From Actinomycetes bacterium (GTDB lineage: Bacteria > Actinomycetota > Acidimicrobiia > Acidimicrobiales > JAJZXF01), in assembly GCA_021791755.1 (NCBI GenBank), contig JAJYWA010000009.1, positions 1 through 42,816 of the forward strand: a stretch of DNA of 42,816 bases. The letters are read 5' to 3'. Made by a program: the position numbers and the translations under genes. Below the pieces are notes generated by a model that worked only from the letters and a program-made list of their open reading frames with translations, was not told the DNA's origin and did no database searches. This document shows positions 24,823 through 32,392 of the stretch, piece by piece (position 1 is the first letter of the stretch; every line of letters begins with the position of its first letter).

Positions 24823-25589
24823 GCAAGCTCCACAGTGTGGCGACTGATCGTGATCGCAGCTTCGACGGTGTTCCCGTCATGCATGAACATGTGAGCTTTG
24901 CCGATGACGAGTGCGACGACCGCACCTGGCTCTTCGATGCGACCTTTCTGATGAGCCCGTGGCGCTGCATCTGGGGCAACGGCTGCCTCGGCGTGCTGAC
25001 GGCGCCCGCGCCCGAGCTCGAGCAGGGGTGCTGTTCCTACGGGGCGCACATGACCGGCGACGACGATGCTCAGCGAACCGAGGATGCGGCGGCGAACCTC
25101 GATCCCGGTTATTGGCAGTACTGGCGGGAGGGTCGTCGCCTGGGCGTTCTCAAGCGCACTGCCCGGGGCGTCAAGGCCACTCGCATCGTGGAAGGGGCGT
25201 GCATCTTCCTCAACCGCCCGGGATTTTCCGGCGGGGTCGGCTGCGCGTTGCACCTAGCAGCCCAGGATCAAGGGGTGCACCCGAGTGACGTGAAGCCCGA
25301 CGTCTGCTGGCAGCTGCCACTGCGCCTGGATGAGCACACGGGGCCGGACGGCCATGTGACTGCTGTGGTCGGACCATGGGCCAGGCGTCACTGGGGGCCA
25401 GGTGGAAGCTCGTTCCATTGGTGGTGCACCGAGGCCGCGAGCGCGTTCAGCGGAACCGAGCCGGTGATCGTCGGACTCGAGCGCGAGCTGGTGAAAATGA
25501 TCGGGATGCCGACGTTCTCCAAGCTGAGGAGCTACCTGGAGGATCAAAAAGGCCTTGAACCGAGGCGAACCCGGCGCCCCGCTCGGTGA
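24819..25589 (+). CDS. YkgJ/DUF3109-like cysteine-cluster protein
   Basis: The 256-residue protein has cysteine groups typical of YkgJ-like metal-chelating domains: WRCIWGNGCLG, EQGCCSYGAH and later ACIFLNRPGF, GCALH and KPDVCWQLP. These likely bind zinc or iron. The family is common in actinobacteria but I know no defined role. The GTG start overlaps the radical SAM stop by four bases (GTGA), which ties it to the ATP-grasp and radical SAM genes. It might help mature a cluster or bind the product; this is inference. Confidence 0.8.
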   Translation: MSKLHSVATDRDRSFDGVPVMHEHVSFADDECDDRTWLFDATFLMSPWRCIWGNGCLGVLTAPAPELEQGCCSYGAHMTGDDDAQRTEDAAANLDPGYWQYWREGRRLGVLKRTARGVKATRIVEGACIFLNRPGFSGGVGCALHLAAQDQGVHPSDVKPDVCWQLPLRLDEHTGPDGHVTAVVGPWARRHWGPGGSSFHWWCTEAASAFSGTEPVIVGLERELVKMIGMPTFSKLRSYLEDQKGLEPRRTRRPAR

Positions 25590-25614
25590 CTGGGCAGCTC
25601 AGTGTCGCGGCAGT

Positions 25615-25899
25615 TCAGCCGCCGAGCGGGGCTTCTCCATCTGCATCGACGTCAGCGCCAGCGCCGACGCCCTCTGCTTCCTCTATCCCGTACTCTTCTG
25701 CCAGGCACCATGACGCGTGCTCACCGGGCGCGACCGCTCCGCACTCCGGGCAGCGTTCAGCCCTGACCTCCTCGACGCTCAACCTCTTCAGGCTGCGCGC
25801 CTCTTCGAAACGCCTATGCCGTCCCTTCTTCACGAGCCGCTCCAATAGAGAGATTATGACGATAACTTCATTGACCAGACCGACGGTCAAGCTGGACAA
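25615..25899 (-). CDS. Small zinc-ribbon-like protein
   Basis: A 94-residue ORF with a hydrophobic/helical N-terminus, a basic segment LVKKGRHRRFEEARSLKRL, a probable metal site CPECGAVAPGEHASWC and an acidic Ala/Gly-rich tail. It lies convergent to the cysteine-cluster gene. The start is uncertain (TTG 25899 or TTG 25890). I recognise no family; the CPECG motif makes it more likely to be real than chance. Confidence 0.55.
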   Translation of the reverse strand: MSSLTVGLVNEVIVIISLLERLVKKGRHRRFEEARSLKRLSVEEVRAERCPECGAVAPGEHASWCLAEEYGIEEAEGVGAGADVDADGEAPLGG

Positions 25900-26130
25900 G
25901 GCTGGTCACGTACGCTCCCGACCAGGATGTTGATCGGGCTTCTCCGCGGGTCCCGACCTCCGGGTCCGCGGTTGTTGCACGGTACCGCTCCACCGTCCAG
26001 CTTAGTCTATCCGCAGGTGAGCCGGTAGCCCTCGAAGCTCGGTAGTCTCCGAGCGACCTGGCGGGGTCCAAGGGTGGCACGATCTCGTAGGTGTCGCGAT
26101 CTTGTGGTGAGGTTCGCTATGGTTTGCAGT

Positions 26131-26883
26131 ATGGCGAGCGAGCTTGACCCGACAGCGCTTGTTGACCGGTTCCGCCAACGAGCGGAGGCGGTGCGCCGGC
26201 GGGGGATCCCGCCAGTGGAAGGCATCGAGCGAAAGCGCTTCGTCGACCAGGCCAAGCAGGACTTCATGGACTTCGCGATCATCGCGGATGCTGACGCGCA
26301 GCTGGTAGATGGAGTCTTGACCCTGCGGGTTGATCTGACTGCGCCACCTGCGCCACCCCTGCCTGACGACCGCCCGATTGCGCTGGCGGGCTTTATGGGT
26401 GTGGGCAAGACCAGCATCGGCCGGCTGCTGGCAAGGCGTCTCGGCCGTCGTTTCCTCGACACCGACGAGATGGTGGAGGAGAGGGCCAAACGGGGGATCG
26501 TAGACATGATCTCATCAGGTGACGAGGACGCTTTTCGCCGTGCTGAGTCACTGGCGATCGAGGAGGCAGTAAGTGAGCCTCGCACGGTTGTCGCCCTTGG
26601 CGGGGGCGCATTGATGGACGCGGCCAACCGCGATCGCATAGTTGGCAGCGCGGTCTTGGTGCACCTCGACATGGATTGGGCAGCCCTCGAGCCGAGGATC
26701 GATGTCCTGCGATCTTCCCGACCGCTTCTCGGAGGTCGTTCTATCGACGAGGTGCACGACCTCTTCCTGGATCGTAGGCAGGGTTATGGCGTGGCCCACG
26801 TTCGTGTAAGTCTCGGGAACGAGGCGCCTGAAGAGGTGGTCGAGGAGATCGTCGCGAGGCTCTCCGAGCTGTCGCTGCGTTGA
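26131..26883 (+). CDS. aroK: Shikimate kinase with extra N-terminal domain
   Basis: The C-terminal part phosphorylates shikimate at O3 in the chorismate pathway: P-loop GFMGVGKTS (87-95), DTDEM, the FRRAES arginine, the shikimate-binding LGGGAL and the lid arginine in SSRPLLGG. Normal shikimate kinases have about 175 residues; this one has 250 because about 80 residues precede the P-loop (LVDRFRQRAEAVRRRGIPP to LTLRVDLT). That segment looks like a small folded domain rather than a linker. ATG 26131 is preferred over an upstream in-frame start at 26074. aroQ lies convergent downstream; aroA is 9 kb away. Confidence 0.92.
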   Translation: MASELDPTALVDRFRQRAEAVRRRGIPPVEGIERKRFVDQAKQDFMDFAIIADADAQLVDGVLTLRVDLTAPPAPPLPDDRPIALAGFMGVGKTSIGRLLARRLGRRFLDTDEMVEERAKRGIVDMISSGDEDAFRRAESLAIEEAVSEPRTVVALGGGALMDAANRDRIVGSAVLVHLDMDWAALEPRIDVLRSSRPLLGGRSIDEVHDLFLDRRQGYGVAHVRVSLGNEAPEEVVEEIVARLSELSLR

Positions 26884-26896
26884 TCGGCTGCTCGCC

Positions 26897-26942
26897 GACC
26901 GGCGCCGCGCTGGGTCCCTGAACTGACCGGCGCCGCGCTGGG
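26897..26942. repeat. 18-bp direct repeat, 28-bp period
   Basis: gaccggcgccgcgctggg occurs at 26897-26914 and 26925-26942, with a degraded third copy to about 26975. It fills the gap between the convergent aroK and aroQ genes. Confidence 0.8.
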
Positions 26943-26999
26943 CTGCTGAGCTTAGCGGCGCTGTGCTGCGTCCCGGATGTGTGACCCGTCGCGGATAGG

Positions 27000-27446
27000 T
27001 TACGCGTCCCGGATATGCGAGAGGATGGCTTCGAGCGCCAGCTCGTACCCCTTCGTTCCGAGGCCCGCCACGAGGCCGATCGCCGCGGTAGCGGTGACCG
27101 AGGTTCTCCGGAAGTCCTCCCGTGCAAAGGTGTTGGAGATGTGCACCTCGATCAGCGGGACGCCGGCTGCGGTGATCGCGTCGGCGAGCGCGTAGCTGTA
27201 GTGGGCGTAGGCGCCCGGGTTGCAGACGATCCCTGCGAACCTGCGAGGCGCGCTCTGCACTGCCTCGATGAGACGGCCCTCGTCGTTCTCCTGGCGTAGC
27301 TCGACCGTGCAGCCGAGCTCATGAGCTCGCCGGGTGATCCGCTCTTCGACGTCTGCAAGTGTCTGTGTGCCATAGATCTCCGGCTCGCGCGACCCCAGCA
27401 GGTTCAGGTTCGGACCGTTGAGCACGAGGATCGCCTCACCCGTCAT
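27000..27446 (-). CDS. aroQ: 3-dehydroquinate dehydratase, type II
   Basis: The 148-residue enzyme dehydrates 3-dehydroquinate to 3-dehydroshikimate. Diagnostic motifs are LVLNGPNLNLLGSREPEIYG with the catalytic Tyr, RQENDEGRLIE, NPGAYAHYSYAL and EVHISN. Length is that of the dodecameric type II family. The frame stays open to 27953, but ATG 27446 begins exactly at the family start. It faces aroK and is divergent from glpD. Confidence 0.96.
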   Translation of the reverse strand: MTGEAILVLNGPNLNLLGSREPEIYGTQTLADVEERITRRAHELGCTVELRQENDEGRLIEAVQSAPRRFAGIVCNPGAYAHYSYALADAITAAGVPLIEVHISNTFAREDFRRTSVTATAAIGLVAGLGTKGYELALEAILSHIRDA

Positions 27447-27608
27447 GGGTGACCACTTTCGCCGGCATGCGCTTGCTGCATCGCAGTACATGCTACCGCC
27501 GATCCGTGAAGCGTCCACGGACTGATCATCGGGTGATGCCGTTGCCAGCCGTTGGCCGCCTTTCGACGCTCCGGGCGCGCGCGCAGTTCGCTCGGGTAGA
27601 TTCCAGGC

Positions 27609-29405
27609 ATGCACGCTGATCGGGAAAGATCTCGGGACAGAGGTGAGCGCGACCGCGCACCTGCCACGGCCTTCAGCCGGGAGCGCTCTCTCGACCGGCT
27701 CGCCAGCGAGAGGTTTGACGTTCTCGTGATCGGTGGGGGTATCACCGGGGCCGGTGTCGCGCTGGACGCAGCCTCGAGGGGCCTGCGCACAGCGCTGCTG
27801 GAGGCGTCGGACTTCGCCTCGGGGACGTCGTCGCGGTCGTCGAAGCTTGTCCACGGCGGCCTCAGGTACCTTCAGCAGCACGAGGTGCGGTTGGTCTACG
27901 AGAGCCTCACTGAGCGCCAGAGGCTCCTCGAGAACGCACCTCATCTCGTGCATCGGCTACCGTTCTTCATTCCGCTTTTCGGCCGTTCGAGAGCACTGGG
28001 AGAGACCGTGGCCTCCTCGTACTCGACCGCGCTGTGGATGTACGACGTGACGGGCGGCATGAGGATAGGAATGCGGCATCGAAGGGTGAGCGCGGAGACC
28101 GCGCTCGAGCACTTGCCGACGCTGCGCACCGAGAGGCTGAACGCCGGCTTCATCTACTACGACGCTCAAGTGGACGACGCTCGTCTCACGCTCGCCGTGC
28201 TGAGGACCGCAGCGCTCGACTACGGGGCGGTCGTAGCGAACTACGCGCCCGTGATCTCACTGATCACCGGCCGCGACGGGCAGGTGGCAGGAGTGGTGGC
28301 TAGGCCTCTAGCGAGCGCGGGCGAACCGGGATCAGACGCCGACGGCTCGAGGTCAGGAGCGGAGATGGAGATCCGGGCAACGGTGGTCGTGAACGCCACA
28401 GGCGTCTGGAGTGACCAGGTGGCTGGCATGACAGCCGGCGGTGGCGACGGTAGAGGCAATATCAGGCCGGCCAAGGGCATACACCTAACCGTGTCGAGGG
28501 ACGTCCTCCCCTGCGACATCGCATCCGTGGTCCCGGTCCCAGGGGATCGAAGGTCGATCTTCGTCGTGCCCTGGGGAAAGCATGTCTACCTAGGCACCAC
28601 CGACACCGATTACTCGGGGCCCTTGGAGGACCCGCCGGTGTGTCCAGAGGATGTCGCTTACATCATCGAGGCGGCGAACGCGACCTTCAGCAAACCTCTG
28701 TCCACGGCCGATGTCAGATCGGCGTGGGCGGGGCTGCGCCCGCTGCTGTCGCCGTCATCGCAGGGTGGCGCCGGGAGCTCCCGGACCGCCGACCTGTCCC
28801 GACGTCACACCGTGATGGTCTCGAGCACGGGACTGGTGACCGTGACCGGCGGCAAGTTGACCACGTACCGGCGAATGGCCTCCGACACGCTGGATGCGGT
28901 CTCCCGCCATCTCGGCGTGTCAATGCCGAGGTGCAGGACGAAGGGGCTTCCCCTGCGCGGGGCGGCTGGATCGCGCGAGCTCGTGTCGCGCTGGAGCGTC
29001 GCGGTTGCGGCCAACCGTCTCGGGATGGACCCGCAGGTCTTCGCTCACCTCGCATCCAGGTACGGGGCCGAGCTCGAGCAGGTATGGGACCTTGCCCGGA
29101 GCGGGAAGAACGACGCCGGAGGGTCCCTGCTGGACGGCCTCGAGTATGTCGAAGCAGAGGCTCTCTACGCGGTTCGCAACGAGATGGCCCAGACAGTTGA
29201 CGACGTGCTGAGCAGGCGTACCAGAGCGACCTTCTGGGACAGCGCTGCGGCGCATGCAGGCGCTGAGCACGTTGCGGGGATCATTGGCCGGGACCTCGGC
29301 TGGTCAAAGGCTGAGGCGTCCGCACACGCCAGCGCGTTCCGCTCGGGGTTGGAGAAGAGAATGCGGATGGCGGGACTTGATCTGTCGCCCAAGCCGGCCA
29401 GGTAG
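27609..29405 (+). CDS. glpD: Glycerol-3-phosphate dehydrogenase, FAD-dependent
   Basis: The 598-residue membrane-associated flavoenzyme oxidises sn-glycerol 3-phosphate to dihydroxyacetone phosphate and passes electrons to quinone. The N-terminal FAD motif is VIGGGITGAGVALDAASRGL, followed by SSRSSKLVHGGLRYL, and further on WGKHVYLGTTDTDYSG and the C-terminal helical domain. A short low-complexity insert (GEPGSDADGSRSG) lies near residue 240. The AGPS-like gene begins 11 bp after its stop, so the two form an operon and its DHAP product could feed that enzyme. No glpK or glpF is nearby. Confidence 0.95.
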   Translation: MHADRERSRDRGERDRAPATAFSRERSLDRLASERFDVLVIGGGITGAGVALDAASRGLRTALLEASDFASGTSSRSSKLVHGGLRYLQQHEVRLVYESLTERQRLLENAPHLVHRLPFFIPLFGRSRALGETVASSYSTALWMYDVTGGMRIGMRHRRVSAETALEHLPTLRTERLNAGFIYYDAQVDDARLTLAVLRTAALDYGAVVANYAPVISLITGRDGQVAGVVARPLASAGEPGSDADGSRSGAEMEIRATVVVNATGVWSDQVAGMTAGGGDGRGNIRPAKGIHLTVSRDVLPCDIASVVPVPGDRRSIFVVPWGKHVYLGTTDTDYSGPLEDPPVCPEDVAYIIEAANATFSKPLSTADVRSAWAGLRPLLSPSSQGGAGSSRTADLSRRHTVMVSSTGLVTVTGGKLTTYRRMASDTLDAVSRHLGVSMPRCRTKGLPLRGAAGSRELVSRWSVAVAANRLGMDPQVFAHLASRYGAELEQVWDLARSGKNDAGGSLLDGLEYVEAEALYAVRNEMAQTVDDVLSRRTRATFWDSAAAHAGAEHVAGIIGRDLGWSKAEASAHASAFRSGLEKRMRMAGLDLSPKPAR

Positions 29406-29416
29406 AGCGCGACTCG

Positions 29417-30973
29417 ATGCCTCCGCAGAGCACCTCAGGCGTCCCGCGTCGGGTCCCGATCCCGATCCCGGTTCCGATCCGGGCTACGCCGGGAGCCGTT
29501 CGCTCTCATATCGACACTGCTCGAGTCGAGGTCGGCGAGCCTGTAGTGTCGCGGCTCAGAGACGCCTGCGAGAAGGTGGAGACGCCAGAGAGCTCTCCGG
29601 CTGGCATCGCCGAGGCAGGACGGGACTGGTGGCCGCTAGGAATGCTCTGGGCGCTTGCCGGTGAAGTCCCTTCCCTGCCGGCCGTAGTTGCTCGTCCTAG
29701 TGACGCAGCTCAGGTCTCGGCAGTCCTCGAGATCTGCAACGACGCGCGTATCCCGGTCACGCCAGCGGCCGGTAGGAGCGGCGTCTGCGGTTCGAGTGTT
29801 CCGCTCTTCGGAGGCGTCAGTCTCGATCTCCGTGGTCTCAGCGGCATCACGGAAGTGGACTCGAAGTCACTGCTGCTGCGTGCGCTCCCGGGAACCTTCG
29901 GCCCGGATCTCGAAGGCGAGCTCTCGACGGAGCACGGGCTTACGCTTGGCCACTGGCCGCAGTCGATGGCGCTCTCGACTCTCGGAGGATGGCTTGCATG
30001 CCGATCGGCGGGTCAGTACTCGACCCGCTACGGCAAGATCGAGGACATGGTGCATGGCCTGGAGGTAGCGCTCGCCGACGGCCGGAGGATGACGACTGGT
30101 GGCGCCGGACCGAGGTCTGCGACCGGACCTGACCTCACCCAGGTGTTCGTCGGCAGTGAAGGCGTCCTCGGCGTCATCACCGCCGCGTGGATGAGGGCGC
30201 GCCCCGTGGCTCCGGAGCGGCGCTCGGCAGCGTTCGCCTGCTCGTCGTTCCTCGAAGGCCTGGATGTGACGAGGAAGATCCTGCGCCGGGGAGCTACGCC
30301 TGCGGTGCTGCGGCTCTATGACCTCGCGGAGTCGGAGCGTGTCTTCTCCGTCGAAGGGGCTGCCGTGCTCATAGCGCTGGACGAGGCCGAGCTGGAGGAG
30401 CTGGGCTCGACCATGTCCGTCGTGAGCTCGGAGTGTGAAGCGGCGGGCGCAACGGTGCTCGATGACTCGCTGGTCGATCACTGGCTGAGCACCCGCAATG
30501 ACGTCTCAGCGCTCGGCGATCTGGTGACCGGAGGAGTGGTGGTCGACACGGTCGAGATCGCGGGACGGTGGTCTGTTCTTGCTTCGATGTACACAGAGTG
30601 CATCGAGAGGCTTTCCCGCCTCGAGGGGATCGTGGCCTGCTCGGCACATGAGTCTCACGCGTACGGAGACGGCGCCTGCATCTATTTTACATTTGCCGGA
30701 GTGGACGTCGGAGGCGCGAGGGGCGATGCCGGCTGGCCCGAACAGTTCTACCTCAGCGCCTGGCAGGTGGTGATGGAGGTCACTCTTCGCCATGGCGGCG
30801 CAGTAAGCCACCATCACGGGATCGGCCTCAACCGGGCGCGCTTCCTCGAGGCAGGGATCGACGGGAGCTTCGCCGTGCTGGAGGCATTGAAGGACGCCCT
30901 CGATCCGAACGGCATCCTGAACCCCGGAAAGCTGGGCCTTCGAACGCCTTTCGGCGACGTTCCCTGGCCCTGA
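29417..30973 (+). CDS. FAD-linked oxidase, alkyl-DHAP synthase (AGPS)-like
   Basis: The 518-residue flavoprotein has the PCMH-type FAD domain (PAAGRSGVCGSSVPLFGG, WPQSMALSTLGGWLACRSAG, GSEGVLGVIT) and a C-terminal half with GDGACIYFTF and VSHHHGIGLNR. The GACIYF and HHHG motifs are hallmarks of alkylglycerone-phosphate synthase, which swaps the acyl chain of acyl-DHAP for a fatty alcohol to make an ether lipid. Related bacterial proteins may instead act as hydroxy-acid oxidases, so the assignment is to the family only. The N-terminus holds a Pro-Ile-Pro-Val run. It follows glpD by 11 bp and converges on bioF. Confidence 0.82.
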   Translation: MPPQSTSGVPRRVPIPIPVPIRATPGAVRSHIDTARVEVGEPVVSRLRDACEKVETPESSPAGIAEAGRDWWPLGMLWALAGEVPSLPAVVARPSDAAQVSAVLEICNDARIPVTPAAGRSGVCGSSVPLFGGVSLDLRGLSGITEVDSKSLLLRALPGTFGPDLEGELSTEHGLTLGHWPQSMALSTLGGWLACRSAGQYSTRYGKIEDMVHGLEVALADGRRMTTGGAGPRSATGPDLTQVFVGSEGVLGVITAAWMRARPVAPERRSAAFACSSFLEGLDVTRKILRRGATPAVLRLYDLAESERVFSVEGAAVLIALDEAELEELGSTMSVVSSECEAAGATVLDDSLVDHWLSTRNDVSALGDLVTGGVVVDTVEIAGRWSVLASMYTECIERLSRLEGIVACSAHESHAYGDGACIYFTFAGVDVGGARGDAGWPEQFYLSAWQVVMEVTLRHGGAVSHHHGIGLNRARFLEAGIDGSFAVLEALKDALDPNGILNPGKLGLRTPFGDVPWP

Positions 30974-31008
30974 GCCTGGCACCTGAGCCTGGCGCCTGAG
31001 CCGGCGCC
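30971..31008. repeat. 13-bp tandem repeat filling a convergent gap
   Basis: tgagcctggcacc (30971-30983), tgagcctggcgcc (30984-30996) and tgagccggcgcc (30997-31008) run head to tail. The first begins with the stop codon of the AGPS-like gene and the last reaches the bioF stop, so the whole gap is repeat. Confidence 0.85.
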
Positions 31009-32330
31009 TACCGTGCGGCTCTCGTACGGTTGTCGAGCAGCTCCGCCAGAGCTTGCGACAGGCGGGCAACCTGGTCTGTGGAGTGTGCGGCGGAGAGGCT
31101 GATGCGCAGGCGCGACGTGCCTTCTGGCACTGTGGGTGGTCGTATGGCCGGAACCCACATCCCCTTGTCGAGAAGCTCCCGCGAGGCTCGGAGCGCCACC
31201 TCCTCTGCGCCGAGCACCACGGCCACGATGGGTGACGGGTTGCCGGGCGACAGCTGAGCTACACGGGACGACAACGTGGCTTTGAGACGCGCTCCCTCGT
31301 CGGAGCGAAGTATACAGACCGCCTCCCTTGCTGATGCCATCGATGCCGGCGTGGGCGCAGTGCTGAAGATGTAAGAGCGCGCCCGGTTCACGAGCAGCTG
31401 GGTACAGACGCGCGGTCCGGCTGCAAAGCCGCCTGCGGACCCGAGGGTCTTCGACAGGGTGCCGACCCGCACGGCATGCCGGAACGACGGGTCGAGGTCC
31501 GGTCCGAGAACGGCGTGCGCCTCATCTGTCACGAGCAACGCTCCGTGACGTTCACAGCATTCGCAGAGATCATCCAGCGGCGCGACGTCTCCATCCATCG
31601 AGAACACGGAGTCGGTGACGACCAGGATGCGCCTCGGCTTCTCGCCGGGGATGCGCTGGCTCCTCAGTTGCCGGATCAGAGCGTCGAGGTGGCCCACGTC
31701 ACCATGGCGATAGATGGTCACGCCCGCACGGGCAAGGCGTGCGCCGTCCACTATCGACGCGTGGTTCAGCTCATCGGAGAACACTTGACACCCCTCGTCA
31801 CCGAGGGAGGTCAATACGCCGAGGTTGGCCGCGTACCCGCTCGGAAAGACGACGGCTGTTTCTGTGTTCTTCCACTCCGCCAGATCGCGCTCGAGCCCTT
31901 CATGAACGGGTCTGGTGCCGGTCAACAGGCGTGATCCACCAGTTCCGGTTCCCCATGTGTCGAGCGCTTGCCTTGCTGCGGCAATTACCCGGGGATGGGT
32001 GCTCAGTCCCAGGTAGTCGTTGGATGCAAAGGCCACGACGTGCACGCTGGAGCCGGCGGAGCCAGCGGTGGCCGGAGCTGCGGCCGGCGTGGTGGTCGGA
32101 GCGGTGGTCGGAGCGGTGGTCGGAGCGCTCTGCACGGAGAGGTTGCCTTCGATCCCGAACGCGTCGAACGCGACGGGCGCCCTCCAGCGCCCGGACGAGG
32201 CTATCTCCTCGTGCTTGGTTCCTGCCCACTCGGCCCACTCGGGCGGCCACTCCACCTGTTCTGGTGGCGGTGCAGCCGGCTCTGGTGGCGGTGCAGCCGG
32301 CTCTAGTGGCAGTGCAGCCGGCTCTGGCAT
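31008..32330 (-). CDS. bioF: 8-amino-7-oxononanoate synthase
   Basis: The 440-residue PLP enzyme condenses pimeloyl thioester with alanine in biotin synthesis. Seen are FASNDYLGLSTHP, GTGTGGSRLLTGT, DELNHASIVDGARL, TDEAHAVLG and the PLP lysine in GTLSKTLGSAGG. An N-terminal Pro/Glu/Ala repeat tail and an Ala/Pro/Thr insert before SVHVVAFASN make it about 55 residues longer than normal. ATG 32330 has AGGAGGG upstream; the frame stays open to 32417. bioA lies 62 bp upstream on the same strand. The closely related 2-amino-3-ketobutyrate ligase is less likely given bioA. Confidence 0.92.
   Translation of the reverse strand: MPEPAALPLEPAAPPPEPAAPPPEQVEWPPEWAEWAGTKHEEIASSGRWRAPVAFDAFGIEGNLSVQSAPTTAPTTAPTTTPAAAPATAGSAGSSVHVVAFASNDYLGLSTHPRVIAAARQALDTWGTGTGGSRLLTGTRPVHEGLERDLAEWKNTETAVVFPSGYAANLGVLTSLGDEGCQVFSDELNHASIVDGARLARAGVTIYRHGDVGHLDALIRQLRSQRIPGEKPRRILVVTDSVFSMDGDVAPLDDLCECCERHGALLVTDEAHAVLGPDLDPSFRHAVRVGTLSKTLGSAGGFAAGPRVCTQLLVNRARSYIFSTAPTPASMASAREAVCILRSDEGARLKATLSSRVAQLSPGNPSPIVAVVLGAEEVALRASRELLDKGMWVPAIRPPTVPEGTSRLRISLSAAHSTDQVARLSQALAELLDNRTRAAR
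32092..32127 (-). repeat. 3 x 12-bp perfect tandem repeat inside bioF
   Basis: gtggtcggagcg occurs three times at 32092-32103, 32104-32115 and 32116-32127. On the coding strand it gives APTT repeats in an insert between the first helix and the conserved FASNDYLG strand of BioF. Confidence 0.9.
32260..32322 (-). repeat. 3 x 21-bp tandem repeat at the bioF N-terminus
   Basis: Units at 32260-32280 and 32281-32301 are identical; 32302-32322 differs at two bases. Each encodes a heptapeptide of the PEPAAPP type just after the start codon of BioF. Confidence 0.9.
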
Positions 32331-32392
32331 CGTAAGCCCTCCTGGTTGAAAGCCCGCATCGAAAGCCCGCCAATGTGCACAGTGATCTTCTC

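Noticed and set aside
27447-27953. Upstream extension of aroQ
   Set aside because: ATG 27446 coincides with the family start, and the extension runs antisense into glpD.
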